From Leptasterias polaris (Eukaryota; Echinodermata; Asteroidea; Forcipulatida; Asteriidae): a DNA stretch of 64,000 nucleotides. The stretch is taken from NCBI GenBank assembly GCA_037783415.1, contig JAZGTN010000037.1, positions 4,588,001 through 4,652,000 of the forward strand. Reading direction: 5' to 3'. Shown here in pieces: positions 55,577-64,000 of this stretch. Numbering within the stretch: the stretch's first letter is position 1; every line of letters begins with the position of its first letter. The position numbers and the translations under genes are program-made. The notes beneath the pieces were generated by a model, which was not told the origin of the DNA, ran no database searches, and saw only the letters and a list, made by a program, of their open reading frames with translations.

Positions 55577-58500
55577 ACTAGACTTGAGGTGTTTGTGTAC
55601 AAACACGAAGCTGTTCCGGTTTTCTGATTCATAAACAAAATTTAACCCTTGTCTAACATTTACTGCTCAAATGGTTTATAACTGAAAAGAAATTGAATAT
55701 CGGTTGTGTAGTTCTTGAGATGTGGTCTCACTTCCGGTTGACCTGGAAGTAAAGGTCAACATGGGGTCATGGTTACCCAAGGCTAATCTGCAATGCCCAT
55801 GGAGTCTATAACTGAAAAAAGTTTGAAAATCGGCTGTGTAACTCTTGAGATATGGTCCCACTTCCGGTTGACCCATAGGTAAAGGTCAACATGGGGTCAC
55901 GGTTACCCAAGGCTAGTCTTCAATGCCCAACGAGTCTATAACTGAAAACAGTTTGAAAATCGGTTGTGTAGTTCTTGAGATATGGTCTTACTTCCGGTTG
56001 ACTTGGAAGTAAAGGTCAACATGCGGTCACGGTTATCAAGTTTGATCTACAATGCCCAAGGAGTTTATAACTTAAAAAAGTTTGAAAATCGGTTGTGTAA
56101 TTCTTGAGATATGGTCCCACTTCCGGTTGACCCGGAAGTAAAGGTCAACATGGGGTCACGGTTACCAAGGCTAATATCCCATGGCCAAGGAGTCTAGAAC
56201 TGAAAAATGTTTTAAAATCGGCTGTGTAGTTCTTGAAATATGGTCCCACTTCCGGTTGACCCGGAGGTAAAGGTCAACATGGGGTCACGGTTACCCAAGG
56301 CTTATCTGCAATGCCCAAGGAGTCTATAACTGAAAAAAGTTTGAAAATCGGTTATGTAGTTCTTGAGATATGGTCCCACTTCAGGTTGACCCGGAAGTAA
56401 AGGTCAACATGGGGTCATGGTTAGCCAAGGCTAATCTCCAATGCCCAAGGAGTCTATAACTAAAAACAGTTTGAAAAACGGTTGTGTAGTTCTTGAGATT
56501 TGGTCCCTTTTCCGGTTGACCCGGAAGTAAAGGTTTACATGAGGTCACGGTTATCCAAGGTTGATCTACAATGCCCAAGGAGTCTATAACTACAAACAGT
56601 TTGAAAAACGATTGTGTAGTTCTTGAGATATGGTCCCACTTCCGGTTGACCCGGAAGTAAAGGTCAACATGGGTCACGGTTACCCAAGGCTTTTCGAGAT
56701 ACAGTGATCTCAAGATTGGCTAATTAAATATTCACCTCACTGTAAATGGGCAAATTAATTCAGAATAATAATAAAAAATTACATTGAGAGTTAAGCTCAT
56801 GTACTAAGCTTCAATTTGATATAGGATCTAACTCTTTCATCATATTCGTACGCTTTAGGATATTAGGTCACATGCAAGGTTGTGTAAACAGGTTTTTTTA
56901 CTTGAAATTTTGTTCATGAAACTGCTGTTACACGGGTCACCAACTGTTTCAGAAACAGTATGTTGACCAAAAATAACCGTGAATGCTCAGGCTTATACAT
57001 AAGCCTGTGACGGTTACACGGTTAAGTGACAGATCTTACGGTTAAACGTTTACATTTATTTGTACGGTTCGAATAAACGTTGAAAAAATCACTTAAAAAG
57101 TACCGCGTAATGCTGACCATAATAACTGTGATCACGATTTTCACAGCACAATATCCCATAAAACACACACATATCATACCCAATTTACAGACTCATAGTC
57201 TTTGTTATTTCATTACATCTGTGCGTGTAGCAATATTTGTGAGAAACATTGCACGCTGGGGGCGTTCCACAACAATTCGTGAATGCGCAGGCTTATACGT
57301 AAGCCTGTGACGGTTACACGGTTAAGTGACAGATCTTATGGTTAAACGTTTACATTTATTTGTACGGTTCGGATAAACGTTGAAAAAATCACTTAAAAAG
57401 TGCCGAGTAATGCTGACCATAATAACTGTGATCACGATTTTCACAGCACAATATCCCATAAAACACACACTTATCATTCCCAATTTACAGACTCATAGTC
57501 TTTGTTATTTCATTACATCTGTGCGTGTAGCAATATTTGTGAGAAACATTGCACGCTAGGGGGCGTCCCACAACAATTCGTGAATGCGCAGGCTTATACG
57601 TAAGCCTGTGACGGTTACACGGTTAAGTGACAGATCTTACGGTTAAACGTTCACATTTGTACGGTTCGGGTAAACGTTGAAAAAATCACTTGAAAAGTGC
57701 TGCGAAATGCTGACCATAATAATTGCCAAACACACCTATATCGTTTCCAATTTACAGGCTTAATTCTTTGTTATTTCATTACTTTGCGTGCGGCATTAGT
57801 TGAAAGAAACATTGAACGCTAGAGGGCGTTCCACAACAAATCGATTGCACGGTTACCCGGTTAACCAAATGATAATCCTGTTAAACGTTTAAATGTTTAC
57901 GTTTACATTTAAATGCCGAGGCTTTGTAAGCCTGCCTGTGACGGTCACACGGTTAACCATCCGATCAACCGGTTGAACATCTACATTATTACGGTTCGGA
58001 TAAATGTTGAAAAATCATCCTCAAAAGTGTCGCGAAATTTTGACCATAATAAATGTGAACGGTTACACATGTAACTGATCGTTTCAGAAATGATTACGAG
58101 TTTACTCAAAAATAACTGTAAATGCATGTAAACAAAATGATGTATTTAATTCGTAATCGTAACAATTTGTCTACCCTGAAATGCCAATCCAGTATGTTAT
58201 ATTTGTTTAGGCTAAAACAGTCAATTCATATGGGATACGATTGTATTGTAATTTTGTCTCTTCACACCCCCAAATCCAACACTGACCGTTTAGCCATGAA
58301 AAACGAATTTCTCTTTACCACACCTTTCCTCAATCAGCTCTTTTTATTGCTAAAACACTATCGTTTTCCGGCGAACGGGACCCAAGAGCAGACAAGTCTA
58401 CACGCCGGATATTTCTCATAAAACACGGCATAACAGGTTTCGTCGTCCACGCTAAAAAAAAACTTAATAACGACCTGCAGATCTGAGTGGTGGTACACGA

Positions 58501-59158
58501 CGACATGAACCTCCCAGAGCTACAATCTTTTCAAAATTTGTTAATTTGACTGCTTTTCGTATTTAAACACATATAAAATACTAGACAGAGTACCCATGGC
58601 GTTCAATTTGTCTGAGAATTTGGGTTTATTTTCTACTGACAATGTTTTAATACGTTTTGATGCTTTTAAACTGAGCGTCAATCAAATCTTTCTTGTTTTA
58701 AGAAACATTTGTGTTATCTAAGACGTTTAATTTGAGCTTAATTGAAAAAACAGTGTTTCTAGAAGTCGGATTTGTTTTCACTATCTCTGTTTGTTTTGTA
58801 CATGGGCGAAAACGCGCAATAAATGACGTCATTGTGACGTCGTTCCACATTTTAGGCCGAAAAGCACATCTACAGTACCCAAAAAGTCTAAAACTGAAAA
58901 AAGTTTGACGATCGGTCGTCTACTTTTTGAGATAGAGTGCTCTAAAGTCTGGCTAATTAAATATTCACCTCGCTGTAAAGTGGCTAATTAATTAAGAATT
59001 TTAACATTTTTTACATTTAGAGTTAAGTTTATGTTCTAAGCTTCAATTTGATATATGATTTAACTCTTTCGTATTTGCGCTCTAGGATATTAGGCTTAAA
59101 GAAAAAAACGTGTGCAAATGCTATGGGATTTGAGTGGAAACAAAGAATAATAATAATA
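55577..59158. repeat. Satellite unit 13 (type B)
   Basis: It has eight minisatellite monomers. Four CGGTTA subrepeats (about 56980-58010), two spaced 301 bp. B-type hairpin region near 58060-58080. The ATG at 58596 stops at codon 42. CRE-like site 58824-58831. Close copy of unit 6 in its right half. Confidence 0.9.
55675..56695. repeat. 130-bp minisatellite block, unit 13 (8 monomers)
   Basis: Eight monomers, with the GACTTGGAAG / ATGCGGTCACGG variant near 56005 shared only with units 14 and 15. Confidence 0.9.
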
Positions 59159-59257
59159 ACTAGACTTGAGGTGTTTGTGTACAAACACGAAGCTGTTCCG
59201 GTTTTCTGATTCTTAAACAAAATTTAACCCTTGTCTAACATTTACTGCTCAAATGGT

Positions 59258-60277
59258 TTATAACTGAAAAGAAATTGAATATCGGTTGTGTAGTTCTTGA
59301 GATGTGGTCTCACTTCCGGTTGACCTGGAAGTAAAGGTCAACATGGGGTCATGGTTACCCATGGCTAATCTGCAATGCCCAAGGAGTCTATAACTGAAAA
59401 AAGTTTGAAAATCGGCTGTGTAACTCTTGAGATATGGTCCCACTTCCGGTTGACCCATAGGTAAAGGTCAACATGGGGTCACGGTTACCCAAGTCTAGTC
59501 TTCAATGCCCCACGAGTCTATAACTGAAAACAGTTTGAAAATCGGTTGTGTAGTTCTTGAGATATGGTCTTACTTCCGGTTGACTTGGAAGTAAAGGTCA
59601 ACATGCGGTCACGGTTATCAAGTTTGATCTACAATGCCCAAGGAGTTTATAACTGAAAAAAGTTTGAAAATCGGTTGTGTAATTCTTGAGATATGGTCCC
59701 ACTTTTGGTTGACCCGGAAGTAAAGGTCAACATGGGGTCACGGTTACCAAGGCTAATATCCCATGGCCAAGGAGTCTAGAACTGAAAAATGTTTTTAAAT
59801 CGGCTGTGTAGTTCTTGAAATATGGTCCCACTTCCGGTTGACCCGGAGGTAAAGGTCAACATGGGGTCACGGTTACCCAAGGCTTATCTGCAATGCCCAA
59901 GGAGTCTATAACTGAAAAAAGTTTGAAAATCGGTTATGTAGTTCTTGAGATATGGTCCCACTTCAGGTTGACCCGGAAGTAAAGGTCAACATGGGATCAT
60001 GGTTAGCCAAGGCTAATCTCCAATGCCCAAGGAGTCTATAACTAAAAACAGTTTGAAAAACGGTTGTGTAGTTCTTGAGATTTGGTCCCTTTTCCGGTTG
60101 ACCCGGAAGTAAAGGTTTACATGAGGTCACGGTTATCCAAGGTTGATCTACAATGCCCAAGGAGTCTATAACTACAAACAGTTTGAAAAACGATTGTGTA
60201 GTTCTTGAGATATGGTCCCACTTCCGGTTGACCCGGAAGTAAAGGTCAACATGGGTCACGGTTACCCAAGGCTTTTC
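59258..60277. repeat. 130-bp minisatellite block, unit 14 (8 monomers)
   Basis: Eight monomers in the same variant order as unit 13, with CCACTTTTGG in the fourth monomer, shared with unit 15. Confidence 0.9.
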
Positions 60278-62971
60278 GAGATACAGTGATCTCAAGATTG
60301 GCTAATTAAATATTCACCTCACTGTAAATGGGCAATTAATTCAGAATAATTTTAAAAAATTACATTGAGAGTTAAGCTCATGTACTAAGCTTCAATTTGA
60401 TATAGGATCTAACTCTTTCATCATATTCGTACGCTTTAGGATATTAGGTCACATGCAAGGTTGTGTAAACAGGTTTTTTTACTTGAAATTTTGTTCATGA
60501 AACTGCTGTTACACGGGTCACCAACTGTTTCAGAAACGGTATGTTGACCAAAAATAACCGTGAATGCTCAGGCTTATACATAAGCCTGTGACGGTTACAC
60601 GGTTAAGTGACAGATCTTACGGTTAAACGTTTACATTTATTTGTACGGTTCGGATAAACGTTGAAAAAATCACTTAAAAAGTGCCGCGTAATGCTGACCA
60701 TAATAACTGTGATCACGATTTTCACAGCACAATATCCCATAAAACACACACATATCATTCCCAATTTACAGACTCATAGTCTTTGTTATTTCATTACATC
60801 TGTGCGTGTAGCAATATTTGTGAGAAACATTGCACGCTGGGGGCGTTCCACAACAATTCGTGAATGCGCAGGCTTATACGTAAGCCTGTGACGGTTACAC
60901 GGTTAGCTGACAGATCTTATGGTTAAACGTTTACATTTATTTGTACGGTTCGGATAAACGTTGAAAAAATCACTTAAAAAGTGCCGAGTAATGCTGACCA
61001 TAATAACTGTGATCACGATTTTCACAGCACAATATCCCATAAAACACACACTTATAATTCCCAATTTACAGACTCATAGTCTTTGTTATTTCATTACATC
61101 TGTGCGTGTAGCAATATTTGTGAGAAACATTGCACGCTAGGGGGCGTTCCACAACAATTTGTGAATGCGCAGGCTTATACGTAAGCCTGTGACGGTTACA
61201 CGGTTAAGTGACAGATCTTACGGTTAAACGTTCACATTTGTACGGTTCGGGTAAACGTTGAAAAAATCACTTGAAAAGTGCTGCGAAATGCTGACCATAA
61301 TAATTGCCAAACACACCTATATCGTTTCCAATTTACAGGCTTAATTCTTTGTTATTTCATTACTTTGCGTGCGGCATGAGTTGAAAGAAACATTGAACGC
61401 TAGAGGGCGTTCCACAACAAATCGATTGCACGGTTACCCGGTTAACCAAATGATAATCCTGTTAAACGTTTAAATGTTTACGTTTACATTTAAATGCCGA
61501 GGCTTTGTAAGCCTGCCTGTGACGGTCACACGGTTAACCATCCGATCAACCGGTTGAACATCTACATTATTACGGTTCGGATAAATGTTGAAAAATCATC
61601 CTCAAAAGTGTCGCGAAATTTTGACCATAATAAATGTGAACGGTTACACATGTAACTGATCGTTTCAGAAATGATTACGAGTTTACTCAAAAATAACTGT
61701 AAATGCATGTAAACAAAATGATGTATTTAATTCGTAATCGTAACAATTTTTCTACCCTGAAATGCCAATCGAGTATGTTATATTTGTTTAGGCTAAAACA
61801 GTACAAATTCATATGGGATACGATTGTATTGTAATTTTGTCTCTTCCACAACCCCAAATCCAACACTGACCGTTTAGTCATGAAAAACGATTTTCTCTTT
61901 ACCACTCCTTTCCTCAATCAGCTTTTTATTGCCTTATTGCAAGGGCCATCAAGTTTTGTAACTGATACATCGCGGTTTCCTGAAGTAATGCCTTTGCACA
62001 AGAAATGTTAAACATATCGTTTTCCCGGCGAACGGGACCTAAGTGCATACAAGTTTGCCACCCCAAACCATGGACAAGAACACGGCACTCATATTCTTTA
62101 CGTCCACGGTAAAATCTGAATAACTATCTGACTACACGACGACGACGCTGCGCTGATAGCAAGACAAATTCTTTTCGATTCTTGTGAATGAACGTAGACT
62201 TGTGTCAGTCGGCGACAGGACTGATGACTCTATGTATATTCTACATAAACGTCTACAACACGGGTCATAAATGGGTTTAGGGCTTGAACGAATCTAGGAA
62301 ACCCTAGAAAGATTGAGGGCGCTATACGAGTTTAACGGTGCGGGTTTTTTTACTTTAAAAAAAATGGAAAAAAATTACTTTGTCGTTAATAAACACATAT
62401 CAAATTCAAGTCAGAGTACCCATGGCGTTCAATTTGCCTGATAATTTTGGGGTTTTTTTCTACTGACAATGTTTTAATAAGTTTTGATGCTTTTAAACTG
62501 ATCGTCTATAAAACCTTTCTTGTTTTAAGAAACATTTGTGAATCCAGGACGTTAAAGTTGAGCTTAATTGAAAAAACTGTGTTTCTAGAAGTCGGATTTG
62601 TTTTCACTATCTCCATGTGTTTTGTACACGGGCGAAAATGCGCAATAAATGACGTCATTGTGACGTCGTTCCACATTTTAGGCCGAAAAGCACATCTACA
62701 GTATCCAAGAAGTCTAAAACTGAAAAAAGTTTGACGATCGGTCGTCTACTTTTTGAGATACAGTGCTCTAAAGTCTGGCTAATTAAATATTCACCTCGCT
62801 GTAAAGTGGCTAATTAATTAAGAATTTTAACATTTTTTACATTTAGAGTTAAGTTTATGTTCTAAGCTTCAATTTGATATATGATTTAACTCTTTCGTAT
62901 TTGCGCTCTAGGATATTAGGCTTAAAGAAAAAAACGTGTGCAAATGCTATGGGATTTGAGTGGAAACAAAG

Positions 62972-63042
62972 AATAATAATAATAATAATAATAATAATCT
63001 CGACGAAAACAATAGCTGTTCCGACCTATGTCGGAACAGCTA
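62972..63042. repeat. (AAT)9 plus hairpin cassette (unit 14 end)
   Basis: Same cassette as at 22710-22780. Here the hairpin (63013-63042) is joined directly to the next unit's ACTAGA leader without trailing AAT copies. Confidence 0.88.
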
Positions 63043-64000
63043 ACTAGACTTGAGGTGTTTGTGTACAAACACGAAGCTGTTCCGGTTTTCTGATTCTTAA
63101 ACAAAATTTAACCCTTGTCTAACATTTACTGCTCAAATGGTTTATAACTGAAAAGAAATTGAATATCGGTTGTGTAGTTCTTGAGATGTGGTCTCACTTC
63201 CGGTTGACCTGGAAGTAAAGGTCAACATGGGGTCATGGTTACCCATGGCTAATCTGCAATGCCCAAGGAGTCTATAACTGAAAAAAGTTTGAAAATCGGC
63301 TGTGTAACTCTTGAGATATGGTCCCACTTCCGGTTGACCCATAGGTAAAGGTCAACATGGGGTCACGGTTACCCAAGGCTAGTCTTCAATGCCCCACGAG
63401 TCTATAACTGAAAACAGTTTGAAAATCGGTTGTGTAGTTCTTGAGATATGGTCTTACTTCCGGTTGACTTGGAAGTAAAGGTCAACATGCGGTCACGGTT
63501 ATCAAGTTTGATCTACAATGCCCAAGGAGTTTATAACTGAAAAAAGTTTGAAAATCGGTTGTGTAATTCTTGAGATATGGTCCCACTTTTGGTTGACCCG
63601 GAAGTAAAGGTCAACATGGGGTCACGGTTACCAAGGCTAATATCCCATGGCCAAGGAGTCTAGAACTGAAAAATGTTTTTAAATCGGCTGTGTAGTTCTT
63701 GAAATATGGTCCCACTTCCGGTTGACCCGGAGGTAAAGGTCAACATGGGGTCACGGTTACCCAAGGCTTATCTGCAATGCCCAAGGAGTCTATAACTGAA
63801 AAAAGTGTGAAAATCGGTTATGTAGTTCTTGAGATATGGTCCCACTTCAGGTTGACCCGGAAGTAAAGGTCAACATGGGGTCATGGTTAGCCAAGGCTAA
63901 TCTCCAATGCCCAAGGAGTCTATAACTAAAAACAGTTTGAAAAACGGTTGTGTAGTTCTTGAGATTTGGTCCCTTTTCCGGTTGACCCGGAAGTAAAGGT
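63043..64000. repeat. Satellite unit 15, left end only
   Basis: Leader palindrome and about seven minisatellite monomers, cut by the window end. Variants match unit 14 almost base for base. The array therefore continues to the right. Confidence 0.9.
63138..64000. repeat. 130-bp minisatellite block, unit 15 (7 monomers, cut)
   Basis: Same variant order as unit 14 up to the window edge. Confidence 0.9.

Larger units (their letters stand above)
59159..63042. repeat. Satellite unit 14 (B-to-A recombinant)
   Basis: It has eight minisatellite monomers like those of units 13 and 15. CGGTTA subrepeats at about 60560-61590. B-type sequence runs to about 61750 and A-type from about 61850. The ATG at 62422 loses frame at a GGGG+7T run. 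CRE-like site 62650-62657. It ends in an expanded AAT tract with one hairpin cassette that runs straight into the next leader. Confidence 0.88.
12783..64000. repeat. Complex satellite array, about 14.3 tandem units of 2.7-4.0 kb, open at the right
   Basis: All 51 kb consist of direct head-to-tail copies. Using the recurrent ACTAGA leader as start, units begin at 12783, 16465, 19205, 22793, 26815, 30107, 33430, 37037, 40332, 44168, 48094, 52139, 55577, 59159 and 63043. Module order in each is leader palindrome (GTGTTTG/CAAACAC), 130-bp minisatellite block, AT-rich module M2, CGGTTA-rich subrepeats, hairpin region, ATGGCG frame with CRE-like pair, AT-rich module M1, (AAT)n. Length differences come mainly from minisatellite and subrepeat copy number. 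Two unit subtypes (A, B) largely alternate. No host gene or known satellite family is recognised. Confidence 0.95.

Noticed and set aside
12783..64000. CRISPR-like or rDNA/histone-type tandem gene array
   Set aside because: Repeats are kilobase-sized with internal minisatellites, there are no spacers of constant length, and no rRNA, snRNA or histone sequence is readable in any unit.

Overview
This is animal nuclear DNA, most likely from an invertebrate. The evidence is a mix of DIRS-like, Ty3/Gypsy-like, L1/Tx1-like and CR1/L2-like retrotransposons, a hAT-type DNA transposon with an 8-bp target duplication, and a very long complex satellite. The species cannot be fixed from the sequence; a marine invertebrate (cnidarian, lophotrochozoan, hemichordate, echinoderm or lancelet) would fit. 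There are no bacterial-style operons, no tRNA or rRNA genes and no CRISPR array. I found no host protein-coding gene.

Left part, 1-12783: nested and broken transposable elements. A DIRS-like tyrosine-recombinase retrotransposon remnant (1-2500) carries reverse transcriptase, RNase H, a Dam-like domain and the start of the recombinase, broken by single-base indels. It abuts an L1/Tx1-like RT fragment (2503-3400). Next comes a minus-strand Ty3/Gypsy RT fragment, cleanly split by a 2.46-kb hAT-like non-autonomous element (3825-6287) with 15-bp terminal inverted repeats and a perfect 8-bp duplication. After about 1.2 kb without recognisable genes comes a second DIRS-like RT fragment (7815-8500). 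An apparently full-length, uninterrupted CR1/L2-like LINE follows (about 8500-12783). Its 1205-residue protein has an AP endonuclease, a YADD-type RT, a signal-peptide-like N-terminus and a 2A-like motif.

Right part, 12783-64000: one 51-kb tandem array of about 14.3 units, 2.7-4.0 kb each, running past the window end. Each unit has the same order: an ACTAGA-headed palindromic leader; a block of 3-12 copies of a 130-bp minisatellite; an AT-rich module (M2); 3-4 or more copies of a CGGTTA-rich subrepeat with an AGGCTTA/TAAGCCT palindrome; a hairpin region; a degenerate 103-codon frame containing a CRE-like pair; a second copy of the AT-rich module (M1); and an (AAT)n tract. Units fall into two subtypes, A and B, that largely alternate, so the array looks like an A-B dimer higher-order repeat of about 7 kb. 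A/B recombinant units and near-identical distant blocks point to ongoing unequal exchange or conversion.

The most unusual material is this array: the alternating unit types, the subtype-specific alternative hairpins, recombination switch points of both polarities in one short interval, the ETS-like palindrome in every minisatellite monomer, and the (AAT)n-hairpin cassettes. All functional readings of it are inference. Unit boundaries and copy counts come from reading by eye.
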